From the NCBI RefSeq assembly GCF_001632365.1, contig NW_024468538.1, positions 41,893 through 105,892 on the forward strand: a DNA stretch of 64,000 nt, given 5' to 3'. A program made the position numbers and the translations under genes. The notes beneath the pieces were generated by a model. The model was not told the origin of the DNA. It did no database searches and saw nothing but the letters and a program-made list of their open reading frames with translations. This document shows positions 48,497 to 59,087 of the stretch, one piece after another. Position 1 is the stretch's first letter; each line of letters opens with the position of its first letter. Source of the DNA: Laetiporus sulphureus 93-53. Its lineage: Eukaryota; Basidiomycota; Agaricomycetes; Polyporales; Laetiporaceae.

Positions 48497-51060
48497 AGTA
48501 TGCCTAGAGAGGAGCCAAGCAGTCCAGATGTCAGCTTGTCTTATAGCGATGCCTACGACGGGCGCGACCTGTCCGGGATGAACGCCACCTTCACGCTTAC
48601 CACCCCTGAACGTATGATGTACGCGGCTCAGGTTCGTCAAACGTGTTACATGAGTACATCGGAGCCGCCGAAGCCAATGGGATGCATATGGGCGTGTCTA
48701 TGAGCTGAGGCTGTAGAGACGTATCAGCAACGCCATCCAAATACATTGATGTGCAAAGAGGCCGCAGCCGCTGCCTACACTGGTACAGGGAAGCCGTTCG
48801 AAGTGATTTGTGCCTGCACGATAGTTCACCAGCATCGCACGCATCGCTATTCGATGCCTCGCGGGTCATCCATGGCCAACAGGTATATTTGTCTTGTACC
48901 TGACGGTCATGACGGTATACGTCGAGAGGACATCGTCCCCTGCGAATGACATGAGAACCAGTGAGCAAAAGTCCAAATAGAGTCCCTGAGATCAAAACTT
49001 GTTGACAGACATGTGATAATCAGAAACGCATCAACCGTTGCAGGATGAGAAACCTGTTGAGGCTGAAACGCGTCCTAGTATGCATCAGCCGAGGATTTCA
49101 TATACACAATCACGCACTCACGTACTTACCGGAGCAGAGGAACCAGGCACAGCCAGGTCGTTGACAGTGCAGTGACGCTCAACGCGGGTAGTTCGAGCAG
49201 CTCTTCCGAATCCGGAGTCGGCAACGTACTCTTCTGTCCGTATAAGCAGCTTGGTTGTGCAATGCTACAAGAAGGATACTAACAGGCTGACAATAAGAAT
49301 GGCCCTCGCCAAATCCACAGAATGAAACTCTTGGAGAGCGCCGAAGCAGATGCGGTGCACATGGGCGTATCTGTTAGAGTTAAGGCTGTGGAAAGATACT
49401 ACTAAACAATGTCATTCCAGTGCGTCGATGTGTCAAGTTGCCGTAGTTTGTGCTTACGTTGAGGCAGGAGAGCGAAATATTCTTGCACGATGGTTAACGC
49501 ACGATATGGGTTGCTGATGTTTCAAGGGCCATCTACAGCTGACAGACGTATTTCATCTTTCGCGCAATGATCATTGAGCAGTCTACGTCGAAAATGGTTC
49601 GTCACCTGTAAGTGACGTGAGAACCAATGAGCAAAACCCACCTAGAGAGTCGCTAAGATCAAGATTCGATGACGGACACGATGAGTAGAAACCCACCTAG
49701 AGTCTCCCTAAGATCAAGATTTGATGACGGACATAATCAACCGCTGCAGAATGAGGTGACCTCCCGACACTGAAACGCACTACAACGCATCAGCCAAGGC
49801 TTTCATACAAACCAATACACGCACATTCTGGAGCTAAGAGACCAGGCACAGCCAACTCGTTGACAGCCCGGTGACGATCAACGCGGGTAGTTCTAGCAGC
49901 TCTATCAAGTTTCAAGTTCACAGCAAACCATTCACAGCAAACCCTTCTATTCGCACAAGCAGCGTGGGCGGAGATGTTCGGAGGCCGCCTAAGCCGATCC
50001 GATGCATATGGGCGTGTCTGTTCGAGCTAAGGCTGTAGAGACATATCAGCAATTGCCATGCCATCCGTTCGATGATGCATCAAGGGGGTCGCAGCCGTTG
50101 CTTACATTTACATTCCTATTAGGAAATCATTCGCAGCGACTATTCCTATACGGTGGTTCATCGGAATGGCACCACATGGCTTTTTGATGTTCCGATGGTC
50201 ATCTACAACTGACAGATGTATCTGTGTTCCACGAAATCGTCATAAGCAGTCTACGTCGAGGAAGGTTCATCACCTATGAGTGACGTGAGAGAACCATTGA
50301 GCAAACACCCACCTAGCGAGTCCCTACGATCAAGATCGGATGACGGACATAACCAACCGCCGCAGAACGAGGTGAACTCTCGATGCTGAAACGCACTATC
50401 AGCCAAGCTTCCATAATACTAACTCTCCTACGCTCTCACCGGAGCCGAGAGATCAGGCACAGCCAGCCAAGTTCAACTTGTTCGGAGTTCACAGCATACC
50501 GCTTCTATCCCCACAAGCAAGCAGCGTATCGGCGGAGTTGTTCGAGGCCGCCGAAGCCGATGCGATGCACACGGGCGTGTCTGTTCGAGCTAAGGCTGTA
50601 GAAACACATCAGCAACTGCCATGCCACCCGTACGATGATGTGCCAAGCGATCGGAGTTGTTGCTTACATTTATGTTCTTATTGGGGAACTATTCGCAGCG
50701 ATTATTCCTATAGGTCTGTCACCCGAATGGCACGACATGCCAGCTTGTACGGACGCCTCGAGGGTTATGCAATTCACAGCTGACGGGTACATCTGTCTTT
50801 CGCACGATGGTCATCATGTGGTCTACGGCGAGGAAGGTTTAGATCCAGAATCAACGACATAGTCTTCTATTCACATGAGCAACGCGGTCGCTGACGCATG
50901 GTGTAGAGGCTTCTATCAGCACAAACATCACTACGAGAAAAATACGAAGAGGCTGACAATAGATATGGAGCTCTCATGAACCGCCGAGAACGAGACGAGA
51001 CGCTACTTCACGGCAAAATTCCCACGTCCACACAATAAATCGCGCAGCATGCCCTTCCTC
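48497..51060. repeat. Degenerate tandem array, about four units of 0.55-0.67 kb
   Basis: After 140 bp that match the promoter of FAD oxidase 1, the same sequence recurs from about 48640 to 50940. Aligning on the anchor GGCTGTA gives starts at 48709, 49384, 50031 and 50594, so spacings of 675, 647 and 563 bp; the single unit in spacer 1 is anchored at 44123. Each unit runs through recognisable landmarks in order: GATGCAnATGGGCGT, the anchor, GTGACGTGAGAACCA, GATGACGGACA, CCAGGCACAGCCA. Units differ by many substitutions and indels, so the array is old. Open frames are short and not conserved. No gene is supported. Confidence 0.85.
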
Positions 51061-52320
51061 TCACTGCTCATCCAAATTAGTCATGAGCTCCTTCCCCTCA
51101 ATGAGCAAATCCTCCGAAAGCACCTCAGTGCTCGTCGCGTCGTCCAGCAGGAGCTTTCCTCTCGCTCGGAAGCCCGTGACCGCGTCTTTGCCCAGCGGCA
51201 CGCGCAGCGGCGGGTTCGGGTCCTTCGAAAGCTTGTGGTAAATCATCTTCATCGCTGTCGGCGTGAACGTCGGCGTCAGCGTCATCGTCATCGTATACGT
51301 GTGCGCGGGCACAAGTAGCGGCAGGACGTACCTTTGACGGTGTCCCCCGGGAGAGGCGCGTTGGGGATGTACACGCGGAGCTGTTGGACGGCCGAGTCGG
51401 GGTAGCTGTAGGCCGGGTGCGGAGGCGTCTGGACGAGCGACTCGGGCTGCGCGCCGCGCGTCGCGAAGCCACCCGGGAGGATGTTGGTCATCTTTGGTAC
51501 TGTGAGCGTGCGTGCGATTTAATGGACGGGACGATCAGTGGATCGCACCTTGATGTTCCACGCTGGATTCAATTCCTGGAAGTACAGTGTGAGATCATCA
51601 GGATGGACGAGGATTGATGCGGGAGCACGAACCTTGGAGAGACATTCGAGACCGCTTTCCAGCGCTGTAGTTAGAAGGTTGGCAGAGTCAATGAGCAGCC
51701 GCTTTAAACGCGCATAGCAAAGAACAGCAATTCACCATGCTTGCTGGCGCTGTAATACGCAAACGCAGGGCTGGTCGCAACCCCAAGCGCGCTGACGATG
51801 GTGATAAGCCTCCCGCCTATGGGCTTGTTCACCTCACGGAACTGCCGCACGGCTTCGCGAGCGACGTTCATAGCGCCCCAGAAATTAGTATCAAAGAGGC
51901 GGCGGGCCTCCGCGTCGGGAACGCTCTCGACCTCGCCGAGGATGGCGTATCCGGCATTGCTGAACACGACGTCGACGCGGCCGAACGCGCCGGTGGCGGC
52001 TTCGAACGCGGCAGAAATCTCTTGTGGCTGGGTGACGTCGAGCTTGAGCACGAGCAGCTGGGAGGCGGGATACTGCTCGGAGAGGGAGGACAGGACTTGG
52101 GGCTTGCGGAGGGTGGCGACCGCGATGTCGCCTTCGGAGAGGACCTGAGTGTGGGTTAGCGGGTGTGTTCTAGGGCGGGGGCTCGATCGGTGATGTAAAC
52201 TCACGCGCTCGGTCATGGCGCGACCCATGCCAGAAGAGGCACCAGTGACTGCAATAGACTGAGCATCAAGGGATACGCATGTTAATTAGGCTACTCACTG
52301 AGCCAGACGCGCGGAGCCAT
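51061..52320 (-). CDS. Classical short-chain dehydrogenase/reductase (SDR)
   Basis: Seven exons (52299-52320, 52205-52248, 51736-52144, 51633-51664, 51549-51575, 51332-51491, 51061-51254) give 295 aa. The N terminus MAPRVWLITGASSGMGRAM holds the TGxxxGxG cofactor motif (9-16); the NNAG-like site reads SNAGYA; the catalytic pair is Tyr153/Lys157 in YSASKH; LPGGFATRGAQPES follows, a typical C-terminal turn. It uses NAD(P)H to interconvert alcohols and ketones in the cytosol. The 27- and 32-nt exons carry ALESGLECLSK and ELNPAWNIK. It is the living copy of the duplicated SDR and lies next to the MFS transporter in the cluster, so a role in terpenoid tailoring is a reasonable inference. Confidence 0.9.
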
Positions 52321-52906
52321 TGCTATGGAATGTGATGCGATGAGAGAGTACAAGGGTAGAGATTGCGTGGGAGGAGTCGCAGCAACTTGGGCATAGGAGA
52401 CTGAGGACCATCCATTTTGTGTAGTGGTCCAGCTCTGTATAATACGCCGACACCGGAAATTAATGTGTCAGCTATGAGTAGCAGGATCACTGAAATGCAA
52501 CAGCGTATGTGTGGCCGCGCTTATTCGCTGAGTCAGCAGCCTCACACGATCTGAATTGCCATTCGTGGAAATTGTGGACGGCCGCTGTACATCCATTCAG
52601 GCTAGCGTGCGGGGAAAGCTCTGTCACATCCTCGGCCATGGCGTGTCCCGCAAGGTCTTGGCACGTCCACCCAGCACTGCGTGTCTCCGTGCCCGTAACC
52701 CTACTAATAGTAACCCGTGATGGCCTGTAATAGCGTTTCACTCATCTCTGATCCAGATAACGGTTTCGCGCGCACGCCACGGGTCTGACTGAACATAAAT
52801 TAGCATACACCAGTCATCATGGCAGACGAATGGCCTCCTTCAGAATGCTATTCTGCCGCGTTCTGTTCACAGGCGTCTGCCAACAACTTCTCCACTTCCT
52901 CCATCC
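52321..52906. other. Divergent promoter region, SDR/MFS transporter
   Basis: 586 bp between divergent start codons; a likely control point for both genes. Candidate TATA-like elements: gtataatac near 52436 and cataaatta near 52795. No further site was assigned. Confidence 0.5.
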
Positions 52907-55879
52907 ATGCCTTCGTCCCCGCACGTCTCGCTGGAAATTCGGCCAGTGTCTCAGGCCCATATCGTCGTGTATCCCACCGACTCTACCGACAACATCCCAG
53001 AGCCCCTTGTCGTGCTCAGCAACCCCGAAGACATAACCGCCTCTCAAGTATGGCAGGACAAGCAAGAGGGTTTGGTGGTGTCCGAAGAACAGGACGACTG
53101 GTCTATCGACCGAGCTAACCCCCGTAATTGGTCTCTCACACGCAAATGGGTTTGCACGGCTATTGTCAGGTATGCTCGTCGTTCTATGCTGTGGCGCAGT
53201 ACTCAGCGATCGGTTTGCGTATTTATTAGCCTTTACTCCTTCGTATCACCGTTGAGCAGTTCCATGATGGCACCTGCGCAAGTACATCTGGCTACTTGCG
53301 GCTGTTACTCTCACTCATTATTGTATACAGACTTCCCGACATTTCCAAACACTATGGAATCACGAGTTCTTCCGTCCAAGCTCTGACGCTCTCTATCTTC
53401 CTCCTCTCCTTCGCAATAGGTAAGGCAGTTCATATTGTACTCATAATGTTTTTGCTGACTTACGAGGGCTCTTCTTACACCATTCTGAAAATTTAAATTC
53501 TCACTGCCCTACGTATCGCTCATACTTAGGCCCATTATTCTTTGGCCCCCTCAGCGAAATGTACGGCCGCGCATGGGTAAGCTCATTGCTCCGCAGAAAC
53601 CGTATTTCGTCCGCCTACAGCTACCATATATGCGGCATGTGGCTCACACCATTCCACAGGTTCTCCATCTCGCCAACATCCTCCTTCTCGGGTGCAAGTG
53701 AGCGCATCCGTCTCCTGCATAGTTCATCACTTACTGACTCTCCTGATAATGTGTATCTGCTCGACTTTGATCGCATTCTTCATAGCATCGGATGCGCGTT
53801 CGCACCATCGACGGCCGCACTCATCATCTTCCGTTTCTTCGCAGGATTGGGCGGCTCCGCATCCGTGTACGTGTCACTTCACTGGCACCTGCCGCTCGCA
53901 TCCGCCAGCTCCTGGATATGCTGACGCGAATCACACACGGACAGCGGTATCGGCGGCTCAGTTGTCTCTGACATATTCGCAGAGCGTGATCGCGGTTCTG
54001 CCATGGCTATCATGAGTGCGCAACTATCATTATAAGCATTATTTTATTTTCTAACCGACGTCCTGACTCTCCCGAACATCCACAGCTATCGGCCCTCTGG
54101 TAGGACCCACTGTCGGACCTGTCGCAGGTCTGCTCCCCCCCTCTAGTCGTCAAACTCGTGGCTGACCTAAATACAACATCCTCCCCTAGGTGGCTTCATC
54201 ACCGCTACCATCGGGTTCAAATGGGTCTTCGTCGTGATCGCCGCCGTCGTACGTAGTCACTCTCTTCATCCCATAAAATCCGCACTTCGCACTCACTATC
54301 CCTCGCCCCACCTTCCAGTGCGGCGTCGCGAGCCTCATCGGAATCCCGTTCCTCCGAGAATCGTACGGGCCAGTCGTTCTACGCCGCCGCCTCAGCTCCA
54401 CGAAAGACTCGACCGCAGAGCTCCCCGGCGCCGCTGCCGCCGTCCCCACCAGCGCCCGCGAGCGCGCGCGCATGCTCTGGACCAACTTCAGCCGGCCCGC
54501 GGTGCTCCTCACGCGCTCGAGCATCTGCTTCATGCTCTCCATGTACCTCGCGTTCATCTACGGTGCGGCCCGTCTCTGCCTTTCACGGGTGTGTGGTGAT
54601 TGGACGCTGATCAGACCTTGCGCCCCGCAGGGACGTACTATTTGATGTTTGCGACGTTCCCAGAGCTGTTCTCGTCTGTGTATGGGTTCGGGCCTGGGAT
54701 CGGCGGGCTGACGTACCTCGGGTTGGGCATCGGGTTCATCCTTGGGAGTTTCCTCGGTGCACGGTACGGGGATGCGCTGTACCGATACGTACGCTCGTTA
54801 CCTTCCCCCCTTTTTGGCAACGCTTGGCTCACTGATGTTGCTGCAGATCGCGAATAGGACGAACAATGGCGTTGGTAAGCCGGAGATGCGCATACCGGGG
54901 TTGGTCATGTGCTCCGTCTTCGTTCCCATCGGACTGTTGTGAGTGTTCTACACGCTGGGGAGCACGCGTCGTCCTAGTTATTGATGTTGATGCTTCATTA
55001 TCTAGTTGGTACGGCTGGTCTGCGCAGGCGAGGACGCATTGGATTTTACCGGTACGTCACGGAGAAATTTCCGTTTTAGATCGCATTTTGAGTAGTGGAT
55101 GCTGAGCTTGGGGGCACTGCAGATTATCGGGACCGGTGAGAGATCGAGCATGCGTGCGTGCGTGTCGATCGCGTAGCTGACTGGAGACCTGCTTGTGCTG
55201 CACAGGGTTCTTCGGGCTCGGGTTGATGATGGCGTATCTCTCCATTCAGGTAAGCACTCGCGACAAAATCCCCCGGGCCATACACGTGCTTACGTTACGG
55301 CTTGGCTCGGTTGCAGTTGTACCTCGTCGATGCGTTCGAGTATGCGGCGAGCGCGCTCGCTGCTGCATCCGTGCGTCTTTTCTCCCCCTTCTGCGCCGCG
55401 TGCTCCATGCTGACCACTGACTGCGGGCGTGTGTCCGATAGGTCTTGCGGTAAGACGACATTCCTTATGCACCCGAGTTATGCCGGAGCTGATTCGTATT
55501 GTTCGTTGCAGGAGTCTCTTTGGATTTGGATTCCCTCTGTTTGCAGGTACGTCGGGCCCTGCTGCCTTTTTAACCCCTTCTTTTCGTCCGGTTGATCCTG
55601 AATTCATGTGTGTGCTTCCAGGTCCGATGTTCGCTGCCCTAGGAGACGGACCGGGCAATTCTCTGCTTGCAGGTATGTCTGCGCGTCCTCGTCTGTGACG
55701 TACGGTCCCCCTTCCCTCCTAACCTTTTTCCGCCGCCACCTGGCTGCGGATGCAGCGAAAATAAGCCGAGCTAACGCTCTCTGCCTACAGGTCTCAGTAT
55801 CGTGATCGGGGTCCCGTTCCCCATTTACCTGTACTTCCGAGGAGAGAAGATCAGGCAGGGCAGCAAGTACACCAAGTGA
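52907..55879 (+). CDS. MFS drug:H+ antiporter-type transporter (DHA1-like)
   Basis: Twenty exons (52907-53169, 53230-53277, 53331-53419, 53530-53576, 53660-53691, 53786-53866, 53945-54015, 54086-54127, 54190-54248, 54319-54562, 54631-54788, 54847-54938, 55006-55051, 55123-55135, 55206-55249, 55317-55370, 55442-55449, 55512-55546, 55622-55672, 55791-55879) give 521 aa. The cytosolic N terminus ends at NPRNWSLTRKW, then twelve hydrophobic segments with APALPDIS, GPLSEMYGRAW, FRFFAGLGGSA, AERDRGSAMA, and GPLVGPTVGPVAGG (the antiporter motif). Intron 2 is GC-AG; exons 14 and 17 are 13 and 8 nt. The helix after VLHLANILLLG is two residues shorter than usual, so the junction at 53691/53786 is the least certain. 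Likely exporter for the cluster product. Confidence 0.88.
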
Positions 55880-58078
55880 AGGTGGGAGGGGGCACCGTGG
55901 TGGCGATGTGGGAGGCGATGTGTGGTTTATTTTATTTGATTTTATTGTATAATCCGACGTAATGGCTCCTGCGCTGATTAGTTCTAGGCGCATTCACGTT
56001 TTCACGTTCACGTTCGTTTGCACAATGTCGTACCATAGCCGGACTCCGAGTCGTCTTGATGTTAAGTTTTCGATTCGTCGGATAACGTGCATTAGACAGT
56101 CGATAGAGTGTTATATCACGCGTAATTCTCTATGGTAGATATATTGTGGCGTATGCTGGTGTCATCCGACCTGGTGCAGAAATATTTGTTCGGTTCCATC
56201 CACGATGCGAATAAATGGCAAACCGCATCGTTGATGTCTAATATCGAATGCATACAGACCGGGATTGCTCTAAGGGGTGATCGGTAAAGTGACCAGTCCA
56301 CCGCCGTTTATGCTGAGGACTATGCCAGTGGTGCCACCCATCCGTCCCGGTCTGAGTCTCGATCCGACGCATAATGTACCGCTCTGGACATCAACTCGAC
56401 ACCTATAACCTAAGTGTTTGGGAGTTCGCACAGTCTAGTCCTCAGAACATCGCCTCGTATCGATATCGACATCGGTGGGGGCTCCTCCGCGGGATTCCAG
56501 TTCTGTCGTGGTTACGCATGGCGGCCCCAGGTCTCATAACGATCGTCGTCCGAGATGCTAGCGCACGGGTATATCCACAGTCGGGGTGGTACCGACGCTT
56601 AACGTCCTATCACATTCATAGGCAGAGTTGGAGACATGAACACGTAGGCCCGGCGATCGTTGTCGCGACAGAACCTAGCCTATAGGCTGTCAGACCTCAA
56701 AGCTAACTCTTCGTTTGATGTCGGTCGTTCCAGAGAAATCGTAAGACGCATAGTCCGAACCACAGTTGTGATGACTGACTGTGTCTCATCAACGCGAGTT
56801 GCGTCATCAGAGGAAGGCGCATGCGGCTGCGAGGCCTCGTAGTATTGGGCTGGTCACTCAGAGGAGCCCAACGCAGCTCATCATTTCGTTTGTTGAATTC
56901 ACCCGACCAATTGCGCGGGAGAGAGGAATTGCGCAGAAGCGGACGCACTGAAAGCACAATGCGCTGCAGAGCGTGAGCATCACAGTGAATGCGAGACTGT
57001 ATAATTAACACCATACCTTGCACCCAGGCTAGCGAGGTCTATGGCCATGGCCCAGGTGGCAGCAAGTCAGGATTGCGCCATCATTGCTTCCAGCAATTAT
57101 ATTGCGTTACATGATATTATGTAGTGATTTAGCGCAACTACGCTTGCAGATGTGATGTGGTCCTCAGCAGGATGTTGGCAGCAATTGACGATTCCGTAGC
57201 ATTGGTTTGATGAGGCTTACCGCGTACTCTTCGCCATTCGTCTTGGAAAGAAGCTCTCACAGGCTCCGGGAGACCCGTCCTCTATGCGTATCGCGAAATA
57301 TGAGGGCTCCAAACCTGGTTCGTCACTCAATGCGCATTTCAGACCCTCCCGGGCATTGAGCGTTAATAATCTTGTTGTATGATGATGCAGGAATCGATCT
57401 CAACCTTCTCAAAAAGCGGCTGATTTATCAATTCGACTCACCTGTTGAATGCCAGTGCGAAATAGAATAAGGTTCCTAGTTTTTGATCCACTGTACCACC
57501 GAAATTGGTCAATGTAGTGCCCAAGCATGACGTTTTGCACCAAACAGCCAGGGACCCAGGGTAAATGTTTGCGACTCTCATAGTACATGGGAATTTGCCG
57601 GGGCCTCTTCTCACAGTACGCGGCCACGTGCACTAGCTTAACCATAGTTCGCCACGTGACTCGTCCAGCCATTGCGGCAGTTTAGGGCAGCGTCTCAGAG
57701 CGTGCAGACACTGCAGAGAAATTGGCGCCTAGTCGAGCCTTACCTTCCGTCCAAGCCAAGTCTGTTATGGCTCAGTCACCATTATGCTGCCACGAAATGA
57801 CGAAATGATTAGGTATGTATTGCCAGCCGTCAACATCACTAGTGCTCGTACGTGCATCGTGCGTCAGGACTCAGCATGAGAGGCTACCGGGTACAGCGCA
57901 TGCGGGTATACGCGCGTGAGGTGTACTGTACATGGAGCTTGCTGGTTATAGCGTGATCTGTGGAAGACGAAGGACAAGGGGAACCAGTTGACACACTGAA
58001 CTAGGAATTACGAATCGACGAACAGACAGCAACCCAGATAACGTAACACTGAACAAACGATCCCAGGTTTTTGCACAT
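55880..58078. other. Intergenic, no supportable gene
   Basis: 2.2 kb between convergent 3' ends (MFS transporter and wall protein). Open frames (longest 122 codons or fewer) match nothing. It probably marks the right border of the cluster. Confidence 0.5.
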
Positions 58079-59087
58079 TTAAAGGAGGACTGCTGCGGCG
58101 AGCATACCCAGTGCGCCCATCATGAGCCCGTTGCCGACGTGCATGCCCGCGGCGCCGCTCGTACTCGAGCCCGAGGTGCTGCTCTGGCCCACCGCTGTAG
58201 TCGACGGCTCGCTCGAGCTAGAGCTCGAGCTCGAGCTCGAGGTCGCGACGGACGACTCGCTGCCGCTGGAGCTCTTCACCATCCCAGACGCTGTGGACGC
58301 AGGGGCAGAAGAGCCCACAGAGCCCACTGAGCTCGCTGAGCCGATGGAGGTGGAGGTGGGGCCGTTTGAGGAGGAGGCGACGCTGGAGGACGCGGGCGTG
58401 GTGCCGTTAATCTGGTCCCAGATGGCGGTGGAGAAGGTGCCGGTCATGTCGGTCAGCCTGAAAGCGCAGAAAGCAGGTCAGTTCACGTTAACAGGAGAGT
58501 TCAAAGGTACCCACGTGAAGAGCGCGGAGAACGCCTCGGCAGGGTAGGCGGTGTTGTTCGGGTCCTTGGCAGAGAGCGACTGGAAGCGGATGAAACTGGA
58601 ACGTACAGGCAGGTGAGACAGCATGTAAGCATGACAGAGTGGGAGACGCACTAATACTCGCCGTCGGGCCCTGCGGCAGGGTCAGGCGTGAACACGATTG
58701 AAGCGGTCGAGGCGACGTTGACGCTGGCGACAATCGTCTGGACGGAGGTCTGTGCGAGAATGTTAGCGCGACCGAGCAACCGAATACGGCGCGAGGTGTG
58801 GCGCAGGACCCACCTGCGCGGTCTCAGTTCCGACGTAGATGGCGACCTCAGCGTCGCCGAAGTCGGCGAGCGAGGGCTTGTTGCCGTCGTCCAGCCAGGA
58901 GACGGTCCAGTTCTGGCCGGCGGCCCAGGTGTCGCCGCTCACGGGGGAGTTCACCTGTGCAGGTGTGGCGTGTTCAGTGCTTAGGGTTTAGAGGACAAGT
59001 GACGGAACAACGTACGTAGACGGTCCCGAGGGCGGACTGTGCGAGGTACGTGAGGGCGAAAATGGCAGATGCTGAGCGGGCGAACAT
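58079..59087 (-). CDS. Ser/Thr-rich GPI-anchored cell-wall protein (Kre9/Knh1-like)
   Basis: Five exons (59016-59087, 58814-58954, 58652-58749, 58515-58595, 58079-58457) give 256 aa. A signal peptide (FARSASAIFALTYLAQSALG) precedes an Ig-like Kre9/Knh1 N-terminal domain: VNSPVSGDTWAAGQNWTVSWLDDG, TETAQTSVQTIVASV, and GEYYFIRFQS. After about residue 150 the protein is mostly Ser, Thr and Gly, including runs of Ser, and it ends in a hydrophobic tail (GNGLMMGALGMLAAAVLL) typical of GPI attachment. It is expected at the plasma membrane or wall. The Ser-rich DNA gives long antisense frames, which are shadows. GPI1, earlier in the window, is needed for such anchors, but that proximity is chance. 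Confidence 0.88.

Larger units (their letters stand above)
46255..52320. repeat. Segmental duplication, unit 2 (FAD oxidase, expanded spacer, intact SDR)
   Basis: Partner of 41610-45740. Unit 2 is longer (about 6.1 versus 4.1 kb) because its spacer carries about four degenerate repeats instead of one. Both genes in it are intact. Confidence 0.85.

Noticed and set aside
48640..50940. Possible CRISPR-like or satellite array
   Set aside because: Units are about 0.6 kb and diverged, without short identical repeats and spacers; a eukaryotic tandem duplication.
58122..58547. Plus-strand 141-codon frame over the wall protein
   Set aside because: Antisense of a Ser-rich repeat region; acidic low complexity with no family match.
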